Assembly: GCA_021324435.1 (NCBI GenBank)
Contig: JAJPIZ010000017.1
Coordinates: forward strand, 1-64,000
Reading direction: 5' to 3'
Length of the DNA: 64,000 bases
From: Anaerolineae bacterium
GTDB lineage: Bacteria; Chloroflexota; Anaerolineae; Anaerolineales; Villigracilaceae
Shown here: positions 32,071 to 42,163 of the stretch, one piece after another
Layout: every line of letters begins with the position of its first letter
How positions within the stretch are numbered: the first letter of the stretch is position 1
Position numbers and translations under genes: made by a program
The notes under the pieces: generated by a model
What the model was told of the DNA's origin: nothing
The model's database searches: none
The model's input: the letters and a program-made list of their open reading frames with translations, nothing else

Positions 32071-32105
32071 AAACGGCGAGACATACCGACGTCTCGCCGT
32101 TTTTG
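32071..32105 (+). terminator. Terminator after glpD
   Basis: AAACGGCGAGAC (32071-32082) pairs with GTCTCGCCGTTT (32091-32102), followed by a T run. Confidence 0.88.
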
Positions 32106-32126
32106 TCGCATGGTAAAATCCCAACG

Positions 32127-33053
32127 ATGAATTGCTCGGTTGTGATCCCTGTGTATCGCGGCGAGGCCACTCTAATTCCACTGGTCGAACGCCTGGCAAA
32201 AGTCCTGCCAGCGATCTCGGATTCCTATGAAGCCGTTTTGGTAAATGATGGTAGTCCCGATAATAGTTGGGCGGTGATCGAGGGACTTGCAAAACAGTAT
32301 TCGTGGGTGCGCGGCATTGATTTAATGCGGAATTACGGCCAGCACAATGCCACATTGTGCGGTATCCGTTCAGCGCGCTATGAGGTCATCTTCACCATGG
32401 ATGATGATTTGCAAAACCTGCCTGAAGAAATGCCGAAGTTAATTGCCAAGTTGAATGAAGGTTATGATGTGGTGTATGGCGTGGCGCGCAAACGCCAGCA
32501 AGGTTGGTTCAAAAATCTTGTCTCTGTTTTTCTCAAGCGCGCCATTGCTTATGTGATGGGGCAACACACTGTGCGCGACATCGGCGCGTTCAAGGCCTTT
32601 CGCGCTGACCTGCGAAAGTCGTTCGAATCCTTTAACGGCCCGGACGTGCTGGTGGATGTTTTGCTTTCGTGGGGAACGAACCGTTTTGCTTCGGTGATCG
32701 TGGAAGAGTCGCCGCGTGTAGTGGGAAAGTCAAATTACAATTTCATGAAACTGGTCAAGGTATCTTTGTTGGTGCTCACGAGTTATACGACTCTGCCCCT
32801 GCGCCTTGCCAGTGTGATCGGTTTCATTTTTACGTTTTTCGGCTTCTTTGTTTTGATGTATGTGCTGACGACATATTTTTCGGCAGGCTCGATTCAAGGT
32901 TTTCCATTCCTTGCTTCCATCATTGCCATCTTCAGCGGTGTGCAGTTGTTCGCGTTGGGAATCATGGGCGAATATCTGGCGCGCTTGTTTGAGCGTTCGA
33001 GTGGGCGCAGGACATATGCGATTGGTCAAACAACCTTCGGGGGAGAGAAATGA
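32127..33053 (+). CDS. Family 2 glycosyltransferase, polyprenyl-phosphate type
   Basis: 308 residues. A GT-A fold with SVVIPVYRGEATL, VNDGSPDNSW and the metal-binding TMDDDLQN, then two membrane helices (about 230-275), as in ArnC/DPM1/GtrB proteins that load a sugar onto undecaprenyl phosphate. It opens the glycan cluster. ATG 32127; an extended -10 TGGTAAAAT lies at 32111-32119. It overlaps the next gene by 4 bases (ATGA). Confidence 0.88.
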   Translation: MNCSVVIPVYRGEATLIPLVERLAKVLPAISDSYEAVLVNDGSPDNSWAVIEGLAKQYSWVRGIDLMRNYGQHNATLCGIRSARYEVIFTMDDDLQNLPEEMPKLIAKLNEGYDVVYGVARKRQQGWFKNLVSVFLKRAIAYVMGQHTVRDIGAFKAFRADLRKSFESFNGPDVLVDVLLSWGTNRFASVIVEESPRVVGKSNYNFMKLVKVSLLVLTSYTTLPLRLASVIGFIFTFFGFFVLMYVLTTYFSAGSIQGFPFLASIIAIFSGVQLFALGIMGEYLARLFERSSGRRTYAIGQTTFGGEK

Positions 33054-33745
33054 AAGTCGGCATCATCCAATCGAACTTTCTGCCGTGGCGCGGTTATTTT
33101 GATTTCATCCGCGAAGTGGACTTGTTCATCATTCACGATGATTTGCAATACACAAAGGGCGACTGGCGCAATCGCAACAAAATCAAAACGCCGCGCGGCT
33201 CGGAGTGGATCACAGTTCCGGTCAATTACAAACGCACCAGTCAATTGATCGAGGAGACGACGATTGATTATTCCACGCCGTGGGCGCAGAAAATGCTCAA
33301 TCGGATCAAGGACTCCTACCGTCACGCCCCGCGCTTTGATGTCTATTTTCCCGAATTGAGCGACCTGCTCCTCGAACCCGCCGCTTCCATCTCCGACCTG
33401 AACGTACGTCTCATCCATTGGGCTTGTGCCCATCTGAAAATTGATACGCCGATTCGCTTCTCGCGCGAGTTTCATCCGCAGGGCGCGAAGACCGAGCGGT
33501 TGGTCGGAATCCTCAAACAGGTCAAAGCTGATGCGTATCTATCCGGCCCAGCCGCGCAAGCGTATCTTGTCCCTGAATTACTGGAGCGCGAGGGGATTAG
33601 GTTAGAATACAAAAAATATAATTATGCCGAATATCATCAGCTCTACCCTCCCTTCGATCCATTTGTCAGCATCATTGACCTGTTCTTCATGATGGGAGAG
33701 AATTCGAGACTGTATTTGGAACCTTCCGAGGAGATGCAAACGTGA
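33050..33745 (+). CDS. WbqC-family protein
   Basis: 231 residues. KVGIIQSNFLPWRGYFDFI, IHDDLQYTKGDWRNRNKIK and WITVPVNYK are hallmarks of WbqC, a family found in O-antigen and amino-sugar clusters, probably an acyl- or aminotransfer-related enzyme whose exact reaction is unsettled. Overlaps both neighbours by 4 bases, so it is tightly coupled to the glycan operon. Confidence 0.88.
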   Translation: MKVGIIQSNFLPWRGYFDFIREVDLFIIHDDLQYTKGDWRNRNKIKTPRGSEWITVPVNYKRTSQLIEETTIDYSTPWAQKMLNRIKDSYRHAPRFDVYFPELSDLLLEPAASISDLNVRLIHWACAHLKIDTPIRFSREFHPQGAKTERLVGILKQVKADAYLSGPAAQAYLVPELLEREGIRLEYKKYNYAEYHQLYPPFDPFVSIIDLFFMMGENSRLYLEPSEEMQT

Positions 33746-34377
33746 GCATTGACGAAACGCAGAAAAAACTGAACGATTATTTCACCGAAAAACTGGAAAC
33801 CTTCGGCGCGACCGCCAAAGGCGTGGACTACAACGGCGAGCAGGCGCAACAGATTCGCTTTGCGGAGTTGGTGAAAATCATTCGGCCTGCAAGTAAATTT
33901 TCGATCATTGACTATGGAAGCGGCTACGGCGCGATGTTCGACTTTCTCCGTGCCCGCGGCTGGGACTTTGAATATTACGGCGTTGATTTGATCGAAAAGA
34001 TGGTGAGTGCCGGGCGCGAGAAGTACAAGAATTTCCCCAATGCCCATTTCACCACGAATGAAAAGGAATTGCCTATCGCGGATTATCTGGTCGCGGCAGG
34101 CATCTTCAATATCAAACTTGATTCACCGTATTCTGACTGGCAGAATTTTGTTTGTGAGACGTTGCCGCGCATGAATGCGCTGTGCTCGAAAGGTTTTTCC
34201 TTCAACATGCTCACGAAATATTCCGATGCAGATCGCATGGCGCAACGCCCTGATTTGTTCTACGGCGACCCGCTGTTTTTCTTCGATTTCTGCAAGCGGA
34301 ATTTTTCGCGCAACGTGGCTTTGCTCCACGATTACGGCTTGTATGATTTTACGATCCTTGTCCGCAAGGATGTGTGA
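33742..34377 (+). CDS. SAM-dependent methyltransferase
   Basis: 211 residues, class I fold. FSIIDYGSGYGAMFDFL is the SAM loop, YYGVDLIEKMV follows as motif II. The rest has FSFNMLTKYSDADRM and FDFCKRNFS. GTG start overlapping the WbqC stop. In this cluster it may methylate a sugar or a glycan precursor. Substrate is not evident. Confidence 0.8.
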   Translation: MSIDETQKKLNDYFTEKLETFGATAKGVDYNGEQAQQIRFAELVKIIRPASKFSIIDYGSGYGAMFDFLRARGWDFEYYGVDLIEKMVSAGREKYKNFPNAHFTTNEKELPIADYLVAAGIFNIKLDSPYSDWQNFVCETLPRMNALCSKGFSFNMLTKYSDADRMAQRPDLFYGDPLFFFDFCKRNFSRNVALLHDYGLYDFTILVRKDV

Positions 34378-34379
34378 CC

Positions 34380-34420
34380 CCTCACCCTTTGAGAAAGGGG
34401 CGCGAAGGGCGGGTGAGGGA
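34380..34420 (+). repeat. CCCTCACCC...GGGTGAGGG hairpin
   Basis: CCCTCACCC near 34380 pairs with GGGTGAGGG ending at 34419. It fills the only gap (45 bases) in this otherwise overlapping operon. Same family as 8244-8285. Confidence 0.6.
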
Positions 34421-34422
34421 TA

Positions 34423-35361
34423 ATGCAGATCGTTCAGGCTCCGCGTGCTTCGGCCATTTTATACAGCCTTCTTATTCAGCGCACAGATTCGCGTCCGTGG
34501 CTTTTGCCGGCCAATATTTGTCCGATCGTTCCCATCACATTTTTGAAAGCCCGCGTCCCGTTTGAGTTTGTGGATATTTCGGCCGCGACCCTCCATATGG
34601 ATCTGGAGCAGGCAGAGGGGCGGATCAAGACGCGCAAGTTCGGCGGATTGCTGTACGCGCACACCTATGGTGAGCCATCCACGCCGCGCGACTTCTTTGC
34701 GCTGCTCAAAAATCTTGACCCCGAACTTGTCATTGTAGATGATCGCTGTCTCTGCGTCCCTGATTTTGAGCCAGTCTCTTCGGCTGATATTATTTTATAT
34801 AGCACGGGCTATGCCAAAATTGTGGAGCTCAATTTTGGCGGCTACGCTTTCATCAATGACAATTTTGATTATCAACCCGCGCATCTGCCTTTTAGACCAA
34901 ATGATTACCGCGAGCTAGAAAAGCGATACAAAGAATCTATTGAAAGCCGTTCTGTTTTTTCTTATCACGATAACAACTGGCTGGAAACAGATGCACCCTT
35001 GCCCGCATGGTATGATTATCGCCAGCAAATTGAAAGCGGACAAAAATCTTCGCTTGAACATCGCGCAGTGCTAAATCAAATTTATGCTTCTTGTTTGCCG
35101 AAAGAAATACAGCTGTCTGAGCCGTATCAAACCTGGCGATTCAATATTCGAGTCAAAGACAAGATGCGGATTTTGAACGCGATCTTCAAAGCGGGTTTGT
35201 TTGCAAGTTCGCATTACGCGTCTCTGGCTGGCATCATGGCTGGCAGCATGGCTCGGCAGGCTGAGTTACTTGCCGACGAAGTCATCAACTTATTCAACGA
35301 CCATCATTTCGATGAAAACAAAGCGCAACACATCTGTGAAGTCATTTTGGAGAATGTATGA
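34423..35361 (+). CDS. Divergent DegT/DnrJ/EryC1-like PLP protein
   Basis: 312 residues, shorter than the usual 370-390. A stretch IILYSTGYAKIVELNFGG aligns with the [17 protein letters not shown]-lysine motif of the next gene, with the Lys kept but the GEGG changed to NFGG. VIVDDRCLCV may match the IEDNAHG Asp motif. The N-terminal third is reduced. It may be an aminotransferase with altered substrate or a non-catalytic partner. Overlaps the next gene by 4 bases. Confidence 0.6.
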   Translation: MQIVQAPRASAILYSLLIQRTDSRPWLLPANICPIVPITFLKARVPFEFVDISAATLHMDLEQAEGRIKTRKFGGLLYAHTYGEPSTPRDFFALLKNLDPELVIVDDRCLCVPDFEPVSSADIILYSTGYAKIVELNFGGYAFINDNFDYQPAHLPFRPNDYRELEKRYKESIESRSVFSYHDNNWLETDAPLPAWYDYRQQIESGQKSSLEHRAVLNQIYASCLPKEIQLSEPYQTWRFNIRVKDKMRILNAIFKAGLFASSHYASLAGIMAGSMARQAELLADEVINLFNDHHFDENKAQHICEVILENV

Positions 35362-36494
35362 TCAAGGTTGATTTCAATCGCCCGATCACGGTGGGCAATG
35401 AATTTGAATACATGCGGCAGGCGGTTGAGAACGCGCACATCTCGGGTGACGGGCCATTCACGAAAAAATGCCACGCGTTCCTCGAGCGTGAACTCGGCGT
35501 GCCAAAGGCTTTGCTTACGACTTCGTGCACGCACGCGCTGGAAATGTCCGCATTGTTACTGGATATCCAGCCCGGCGATGAAGTTATCATCCCAGACTTT
35601 ACCTTCGTCTCAACGGTCAATGCGTTTGTGTTGAGGGGCGCCAAGCCGGTCTTTCTGGACGTCAGGCCGGACACCCTTAATCTCGATGAATCCAAACTGG
35701 AAGCGGCCATCACGCCGCGCACGAAGGCTGTCGTCCCCGTGCATTACGCGGGCGTCGGCTGTGAAATGGATAAGATTCTCGCGGTTGCTTATCAACATAA
35801 TATCGCAGTTATCGAAGATAATGCTCACGGACTCTTCGGCAAATATAGAGGCAAATATCTTGGCACGTTTGGCTCACTGGCTTCCCAATCCTTTCATGAG
35901 ACCAAGAACTTTTCCTGTGGGGAAGGCGGTGCGTTGCTGATCAACGACCCGGCTTTGGCAGAGCGCGCTGAAATCATCCGCGAAAAAGGGACCAATCGTT
36001 CGCGCTTCTTTCGCGGTCAGGTGGATAAATATACGTGGGTGGACATTGGCTCATCCTACTTGCCGTCCGATATTCTGGCCGCGTTTTTATATGCCCAGTT
36101 CGAACAACGCGAGAAAATCCAAACCCATCGCAAGCAGGTTTGGGAAATGTACGCGGTGGGCCTCAAAGACTGGGCCGCCGCGCATGATGTCCGATTGCCA
36201 TACGTGCCTGAAGATTGTGAACAGGCGTATCACATGTTTTATATGTTACTGCCCGATCTTGAATTGCGGCAGAAACTCATTATGTATTTGCGCGAGCGCG
36301 GCATTTACAGCGTTTTTCATTACCTGCCTTTGCATCTCTCCGACATGGGACGCGGCTTCGGCGGACGGGAGGGCGATTGCCCCGTCACAGAACGCATCAG
36401 CGACCAGTTAATCCGCCTGCCGTTTCATAATGCGTTGACCAGCAACGATCAGGAAATGGTCATCGAGGCAATTCGGGAATTCAGGTTCTCATGA
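35358..36494 (+). CDS. rffA: dTDP-4-amino-4,6-dideoxygalactose transaminase
   Basis: 378 residues. A close match to RffA/WecE by eye: [51 protein letters not shown] with the PLP lysine, and [19 protein letters not shown]. It transfers an amino group from Glu to dTDP-4-keto-6-deoxyglucose, the product of RfbB, giving dTDP-4-amino-4,6-dideoxygalactose. rfbB and rfbA follow, so the pathway is complete to this point. Confidence 0.93.
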   Translation: MIKVDFNRPITVGNEFEYMRQAVENAHISGDGPFTKKCHAFLERELGVPKALLTTSCTHALEMSALLLDIQPGDEVIIPDFTFVSTVNAFVLRGAKPVFLDVRPDTLNLDESKLEAAITPRTKAVVPVHYAGVGCEMDKILAVAYQHNIAVIEDNAHGLFGKYRGKYLGTFGSLASQSFHETKNFSCGEGGALLINDPALAERAEIIREKGTNRSRFFRGQVDKYTWVDIGSSYLPSDILAAFLYAQFEQREKIQTHRKQVWEMYAVGLKDWAAAHDVRLPYVPEDCEQAYHMFYMLLPDLELRQKLIMYLRERGIYSVFHYLPLHLSDMGRGFGGREGDCPVTERISDQLIRLPFHNALTSNDQEMVIEAIREFRFS

Positions 36495-37552
36495 AAAATG
36501 TTCTTGTCACCGGCGGCGCGGGATTTATCGGCTCGAACTTTGTGCGCTATTTGCTCAAGGTGGAGCCGAATGTGCACATCTTCAATCTCGACGCACTGAC
36601 CTACGCGGGCAGTCTCGAAAACCTGAAAAATTTGCCCGATGAAACACGGCACACGTTCATTCAAGGTGATATTTGCAATGAACAGCTGATTGGCAAATTA
36701 TTTCACGAGCATCAAATTGACACAGTCGTGCACTTTGCGGCGGAGTCGCATGTGGATCGCTCCATCCTCGGACCGGCGCCCTTCGTGCAGACCAATGTCA
36801 TCGGGACGTTCACGCTCCTCGAAACGGCGCGGCAGGCTTGGGGTCCGGATGGAAGCGGAAAGAGATTCCATCATGTTTCAACAGATGAAGTGTTCGGGTC
36901 GTTGAGTCCGGATGATCCGGCATTCACTGAATCTACATCCTATGAGCCGCGCTCGCCGTACTCCGCGTCGAAGGCCGCGTCGGATCATTTGGCGCGGGCC
37001 TATTTCCACACCTATGGTCTGCCAGTGACTATCACGAATTGTTCAAATAACTATGGCCCGTATCAATTCCCAGAGAAGTTGATTCCGTTAATGATCCTGA
37101 ATGCTCTGCAGAGAAAACCTTTGCCAGTCTATGGGGATGGCAAACAAATCCGCGATTGGTTGTTTGTGGAAGATCACTGCGAAGCGATTTATCTTGTTTT
37201 GAAAAATGGAAGACTCGGCGAGACCTACAACATCGGCGGTGGCAATCAGCCTTACAACATTGATCTTGTAAAAGAGATTTGTTCGATTCTCGATGAATTG
37301 AAACCCGCCGCAAAATCTTATACAGAATTGATCACATATGTTGTGGATCGCCCCGGCCATGATCGCCGCTACGCGATGGACATCACAAAGATTCGTAATG
37401 AACTTGGCTGGATGCCGAAACATGATATTGAAAGCGGCTTGCGCGAAACGGTGAAATGGTATCTCGATCATGTGAATTGGGTCTCAGCCATCTCGAAACA
37501 AGCCGGGTATAACGATTGGCTTGAGAAGAATTATGCGCGGAGGGAAAAGTGA
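36491..37552 (+). CDS. rfbB: dTDP-glucose 4,6-dehydratase
   Basis: 353 residues, extended [21 protein letters not shown] is the NAD loop, [13 protein letters not shown] and [11 protein letters not shown] follow, and [15 protein letters not shown] has the catalytic Tyr-x3-Lys. It converts dTDP-glucose to dTDP-4-keto-6-deoxyglucose. Overlaps rffA by 4 bases and rfbA by 4 (GTG start). Confidence 0.96.
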   Translation: MKNVLVTGGAGFIGSNFVRYLLKVEPNVHIFNLDALTYAGSLENLKNLPDETRHTFIQGDICNEQLIGKLFHEHQIDTVVHFAAESHVDRSILGPAPFVQTNVIGTFTLLETARQAWGPDGSGKRFHHVSTDEVFGSLSPDDPAFTESTSYEPRSPYSASKAASDHLARAYFHTYGLPVTITNCSNNYGPYQFPEKLIPLMILNALQRKPLPVYGDGKQIRDWLFVEDHCEAIYLVLKNGRLGETYNIGGGNQPYNIDLVKEICSILDELKPAAKSYTELITYVVDRPGHDRRYAMDITKIRNELGWMPKHDIESGLRETVKWYLDHVNWVSAISKQAGYNDWLEKNYARREK

Positions 37553-38421
37553 AAGGCATCATCCTCGCGGGCGGACGCGGTACGCGCCTCTATCCATTGA
37601 CCCTGGGCGTGAGCAAACAAATTCTTCCGGTCTACAACAAGCCGATGATCTATTATCCGCTCTCGATGTTGATGCTGGCGGGCATTCGCGAGATTCTCGT
37701 CATCAGTTCTCCGGAAGATTTGCCTCCGTTTCAGCGTTTGCTCGGCGATGGAAAGAAGTGGGGTCTTTCGTTTTCGTATGCAGAACAGGCCGAGCCGCGC
37801 GGTCTGGCCGAAGCTTTTATCATTGGAAAAAGTTTCGTTGATACGGATTCGGTCAGTTTGATTCTTGGCGATAATATTTTCTTCGGCACAGGTCTGTGGG
37901 ATCGTTTGCGTGAAGCCGCGTCGCTGCAGAGCGGTGCGCGCATTTTTGCGTACCCGGTGCGTGAGCCGCAACATTACGGCGTGATCGAATTTGATTCAGA
38001 TGGCAAGGCGCTCAGCCTCGAAGAGAAGCCTGCCAAGCCGCGCTCGCATTTTGCCGTACCCGGATTGTATTTTTACGATAACCAGGTCATGGACTTTGCC
38101 GCGCATCTCAAGCCCTCACCGCGCGGCGAAATCGAAATCACCGACATCAACCGCCTCTATCTGGACCGTGGACTCTTGCACGTGACTCAATTGGGGCGCG
38201 GCATCGCCTGGCTTGACGCCGGCACACACGAGACTCTCCTGCAGGCCGCGAACTTTGTCCAAACCGTGGAAGAACGGCAGGGATTGATGATCGGTTGTCC
38301 GGAGGAAGTGGCTTACCGCGTAGGATTTATCAACCGCGAGCAATTAATTGAACTGGCTTTGCCTTTGAAGCAAAACAGTTACGGGGACTATTTGCTGAAA
38401 TTGGCCGACGAACCGCTCTGA
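37549..38421 (+). CDS. rfbA: Glucose-1-phosphate thymidylyltransferase
   Basis: 290 residues. [20 protein letters not shown] is the nucleotide-binding signature; [17 protein letters not shown] and [10 protein letters not shown] follow. It makes dTDP-glucose from dTTP and glucose 1-phosphate, the first step of the pathway. GTG start coupled to rfbB. rfbC and rfbD are absent, so rhamnose is not the product here. Confidence 0.96.
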   Translation: MKGIILAGGRGTRLYPLTLGVSKQILPVYNKPMIYYPLSMLMLAGIREILVISSPEDLPPFQRLLGDGKKWGLSFSYAEQAEPRGLAEAFIIGKSFVDTDSVSLILGDNIFFGTGLWDRLREAASLQSGARIFAYPVREPQHYGVIEFDSDGKALSLEEKPAKPRSHFAVPGLYFYDNQVMDFAAHLKPSPRGEIEITDINRLYLDRGLLHVTQLGRGIAWLDAGTHETLLQAANFVQTVEERQGLMIGCPEEVAYRVGFINREQLIELALPLKQNSYGDYLLKLADEPL

Positions 38422-38469
38422 TTCGCCTCGTTTGCCTGCATGGTACAATTTCAGCGCGAAGAGGAAATT

Positions 38470-39423
38470 GTGCCGCGCAAATCCAAACTTTCAATTGATC
38501 TTGTCATCCCGGTTTTCAATGAGGCTGGCGTCGTCGAGCAGATGCACCAGCGCATCTGTAATGCGATTGACGCTCTGCCATATGAGTTTCATTTTCTTTA
38601 CGTGAATGATGGCTCCAGTGACGGGACGTCCGATTCGCTGGCCGCGCTCGCCAAAAGAGATCGCCGCGTGCAAGTCATCGAACTCAGCCGCAACTTTGGT
38701 CATCAGGCCGCGCTCACGGCAGGCTTGGACGCTTCGCACAGTGACGTGGTCATCACCATGGACAGCGATGGACAGCATCCGCCGGAGATGATCGGGCAAA
38801 TGCTTGATCTGGTCAAACAAGGTTATGACATCGTCCAGACTCAACGGCTGGACGAGGCTCAGCCCTCTTCGTTCAAAAAGTGGACTTCTAGCGGATTCTA
38901 CAAATTCATCAACACCATCAGCGGGACGCATATCATCCCCGGCGCGGCAGATTTCCGCGCGCTCACGCGCCAGGCTGTAGACGCGCTCAAGTCCATGCCG
39001 GAGTACCATCGTTTCCTGCGCGGCATGGTGGCGTGGATTGGCTTCCCGATGGTGATTCTGCCGTATCAACCCGGCGAACGCATCGGCGGAATATCGAAGT
39101 ATTCAGTTGGCAAGATGATACGCCTTGCCATGGACGCTATCTTTTCCTTTTCATTAGTTCCTCTTTATATCGGACTAAGCATAGGCGGGTTGTTATTGTG
39201 TTTGGCTGTTTGGGAAATGATTTATGTTCTTTTCTTCTGGGTCACTGGTCAATCATCAAAACTTGCGCCAGGGTGGAGTTCACTAATGTTTATCATTCTG
39301 ATCGTCGGCGGAATGTTGATGGTCCTGCTGGGATTCATCGGCGTGTATGTCGGTTATATTTTTCAGGAAGTCAAGCGGCGGCCGGTTTATCTGGTCAAGC
39401 AGAAAGGGGAAGGGTCAAATTAA
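38470..39423 (+). CDS. Family 2 glycosyltransferase, GtrB-like
   Basis: About 317 residues. SIDLVIPVFNEAGVVEQM, YVNDGSSDGTSDSL and ITMDSDGQHPPEMI make the GT-A site; two membrane helices follow near the end. Like GtrB it would transfer a sugar to undecaprenyl phosphate. I prefer GTG 38470 with GAGGA upstream, since an extended -10 TGGTACAAT lies at 38441-38449; ATG 38440 is in frame. It begins a second transcript of the glycan region. Confidence 0.85.
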   Translation: MPRKSKLSIDLVIPVFNEAGVVEQMHQRICNAIDALPYEFHFLYVNDGSSDGTSDSLAALAKRDRRVQVIELSRNFGHQAALTAGLDASHSDVVITMDSDGQHPPEMIGQMLDLVKQGYDIVQTQRLDEAQPSSFKKWTSSGFYKFINTISGTHIIPGAADFRALTRQAVDALKSMPEYHRFLRGMVAWIGFPMVILPYQPGERIGGISKYSVGKMIRLAMDAIFSFSLVPLYIGLSIGGLLLCLAVWEMIYVLFFWVTGQSSKLAPGWSSLMFIILIVGGMLMVLLGFIGVYVGYIFQEVKRRPVYLVKQKGEGSN

Positions 39424-39425
39424 AA

Positions 39426-41534
39426 ATGAAACGGTTTGATGTATGTGAGAAAGTTTTTCGTTTTCAAGCTTGGACTATCCCAGTTGCTCTTCTTGTCATG
39501 ACATTCCTCGCATATGGACTCTTCGCGCTTCAACAAGGGTTTCATTGGGACGATTGGGGCTTCGCGTGGATGCCGGTTACGTATGGTTTGCCAGGACTGG
39601 TCAAATACTATTCGTATGATCGTCCATTTCTCGCATATTTCGTTTATTTGACAACCTCATTGCTCGGCCCGCACCCATTTGCATGGCAGATATTTGGGCT
39701 GCTTGCTCGCTGGGCTTCGGCTGTAACTCTTTGGTGGGTAATTCGCATAACTCTGCCAAATTGCCGGCGTCTTGCTTTCTGGACTTCGGCCTTTTTCTTA
39801 CTTTACCCAGGCTTTCGCCAACAAACAATTGCCAATGCCTACGGACACTATTTGTGGATCGAAACCTGTTTCTTTATCTCGCTTGCATTGATGATGAAGG
39901 CGGTTGAGTCAAACCGATATCGCTGGCCTTTGATACTTGCCTCGTTCATTCTTACTTTGCCGAATCTTTTCCTGACTGAATATTTCGCGGGCTTCGAAAT
40001 CGTGCGACCATTCTTGCTTTGGTTTGCGCTTAGAAAGGAAAATCTTAATACTCTTCAACATATCAAGCGATTTGCCTTATATTATCTTCCGTTTGTTTTT
40101 ATCTTTGCCGCCTTTCTTTACTGGCGATTCTTTGTTGCCCGTTCACTTCGCTATGGCATTGACGTAATAAGCCCAACGGAAGTTGCCTCCATGACCACAC
40201 TGAGCGAATTGATTGCAACCATTTTGGATCAATGGCTGACTGTAAGCATCAATGCCTGGTTGCAGATTTTCCAACTTCCTAGTCTCCAAGACTTTGGAAT
40301 GAGGCTGATGCTTCTCCATTCGTTAATTTTGATCGCAGTGCTTGAAAGCTGGGTCTATTTTTCCAAGCAGTTGACGCATTCCGAAGAAATCAACTCGCAT
40401 GTAAATTCACGTCTCTTGATTTTGCGGCTTTGGTTGATTGTTGGTTTTATTGCCGTCCTCGGCGCTCAGATTCCTTTTTTGCTCAGCCACTTGACAATCA
40501 AACTTCAATTTCCGTATGATCGCTTTACGCTTCCATTTGCGCTGGGCGTGTCTTTGCTTTTAGCTGGTGTTCTTGAATTCATCCCAAATCTGACGCGCCG
40601 TTCGTTGATTGCTGGCTTGCTTGCAGTTCTCGCAATTGGATTCCAGATCCAAACCAGTTTTTCGTTTCGCGCTGATTGGAATCTGGTCAGATATTACCTC
40701 TGGCAATTAAGCTGGCGTATGCCGGGGCTTCAACCGGGGACAGTTCTGCTTTCGAGCGATATGCCGTTCCAGTTTTCTAGTGATAACTCATTAACCGCCC
40801 CAATCAATTGGATGTACAATCCGGGCTCTCATTCCGGCCCCCTGCAATACTTGAATTGGGATCTTGATGTCCGCACCAAAACCGGTCAGCTTACTCTTGT
40901 TTCAGGGGAGCCAATCAGGAGTGATTTCCGGGTTACAAACTTCGCCAGCACAACCGATCATATGATTGTGATCGCGTATCGGCCACCAGGATGCGTGCGT
41001 GTTTTGAATCCGCAATACGATGAGGACATATGGGTCGCGCCAAAATCAGTGACCGATGCGTCAAAGATTACAACACTGCCAATTTTGGATATTCCATATT
41101 TAACCGCGCAAGCCATGCCGTTGTCGAATATGGGACAAATTATTCCAGACCCGGCTCAACCAGCCCAGCCCATGGATTTTCTATATCCCGAACCATCGCA
41201 TAGTTGGTGCTTTTATTTTGAAAAGGCAGATCTGGAGCGCCAACTTGGAGACTGGAGGGCGGTTGCTAAAATCGGGGATCAAGTCTTTGCCATTCCATAT
41301 TACGCGGACGACTTATCTGAATATTTGCTGTTTATCGAAGCTTATGCCCGACTCGGTCGCTGGAAGGACGCACACGATCTGACAAGTAAAATATCTGCTT
41401 CGATGCCTTTGCTTAATCCTGAACTTTGCTCGCTCTGGAGACGGCTTCAAAAAGATTCGTCCATGGTTGCAGATCAAGCTGCAAGTGATCGAATTTTAAA
41501 TGAATTATCTAATGCGCAATGTTTTGGCAAATGA
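39426..41534 (+). CDS. Polytopic membrane protein, possible GT-C glycosyltransferase
   Basis: 702 residues with about 10-12 membrane helices in the first 500 and a soluble C-terminal part. FHWDDWGFAW after the first helix recalls the acidic motif in the first loop of GT-C enzymes, which use polyprenyl-phosphate sugars. The preceding gene would make such a donor. It is visibly richer in A/T than its neighbours, which may mean later arrival. Its stop overlaps the next start (ATGA). Confidence 0.7.
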   Translation: MKRFDVCEKVFRFQAWTIPVALLVMTFLAYGLFALQQGFHWDDWGFAWMPVTYGLPGLVKYYSYDRPFLAYFVYLTTSLLGPHPFAWQIFGLLARWASAVTLWWVIRITLPNCRRLAFWTSAFFLLYPGFRQQTIANAYGHYLWIETCFFISLALMMKAVESNRYRWPLILASFILTLPNLFLTEYFAGFEIVRPFLLWFALRKENLNTLQHIKRFALYYLPFVFIFAAFLYWRFFVARSLRYGIDVISPTEVASMTTLSELIATILDQWLTVSINAWLQIFQLPSLQDFGMRLMLLHSLILIAVLESWVYFSKQLTHSEEINSHVNSRLLILRLWLIVGFIAVLGAQIPFLLSHLTIKLQFPYDRFTLPFALGVSLLLAGVLEFIPNLTRRSLIAGLLAVLAIGFQIQTSFSFRADWNLVRYYLWQLSWRMPGLQPGTVLLSSDMPFQFSSDNSLTAPINWMYNPGSHSGPLQYLNWDLDVRTKTGQLTLVSGEPIRSDFRVTNFASTTDHMIVIAYRPPGCVRVLNPQYDEDIWVAPKSVTDASKITTLPILDIPYLTAQAMPLSNMGQIIPDPAQPAQPMDFLYPEPSHSWCFYFEKADLERQLGDWRAVAKIGDQVFAIPYYADDLSEYLLFIEAYARLGRWKDAHDLTSKISASMPLLNPELCSLWRRLQKDSSMVADQAASDRILNELSNAQCFGK

Positions 41535-42154
41535 TTCATCAGTCATCTAATTTTGACTTTACATTTTTGCGTCATGGCGAATCTGTAGGCAATGCCGAAG
41601 AGCGTTACCAGGGCCGCGCCGACTACCCGCTGACAGACGCGGGCCGCGCCCAGGCGCGAGCATTGGCGGAGCGCTGGCTGAAGGACGGGATGAAATTCGA
41701 TTTGGCGGTGACCAGCCCACTGGTCCGCGCGAAAGAGACGGCGCAGATCATCGCAGATATTTTGAACGTTCCAATCGAGGAAGATCCAATTTGGATGGAA
41801 CGTGACAACGGCGCGATGTCCGGCTTGACGCGGGAAGAAGTCATGAAACTGTTTCCGGAACCCGAATTCTACACGCCATACGATTCTTTCGGCGAAAGCG
41901 GCGAAGGTGATTGGGAGCTTTACTTGCGCGCTGGGCGCGCTGTGCATGAATTGCTAAAACGACCGGCAGGCAGGTATCTTATCGTCACGCATGGCGGTCT
42001 GCTCAATAAAGTGATGTATGCGATTCTTGGAATTCCTGTGCAGGCCAATTCAAACGGGCCGAGCTTTCGTTTCGACAACACCGGTTTCGCTATGTTCCGT
42101 TATGTGCCGTCCCGCCATCAATGGCGTTTCCTGCGACTCGAATCTCCCGCTTGA
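41531..42154 (+). CDS. Histidine phosphatase (phosphoglycerate mutase-like)
   Basis: 207 residues. FTFLRHGESVGNAEERYQGR holds the catalytic RHG, and VTSPLVRAKETAQI and IVTHGGLLNKVMY complete the site. Members include phosphatases of sugar phosphates, cobalamin precursors and others; substrate is not evident. ATG 41531 overlaps the previous stop; ATG 41519 is in frame too. Confidence 0.9.
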   Translation: MIHQSSNFDFTFLRHGESVGNAEERYQGRADYPLTDAGRAQARALAERWLKDGMKFDLAVTSPLVRAKETAQIIADILNVPIEEDPIWMERDNGAMSGLTREEVMKLFPEPEFYTPYDSFGESGEGDWELYLRAGRAVHELLKRPAGRYLIVTHGGLLNKVMYAILGIPVQANSNGPSFRFDNTGFAMFRYVPSRHQWRFLRLESPA

Positions 42155-42163
42155 GGACTCATC

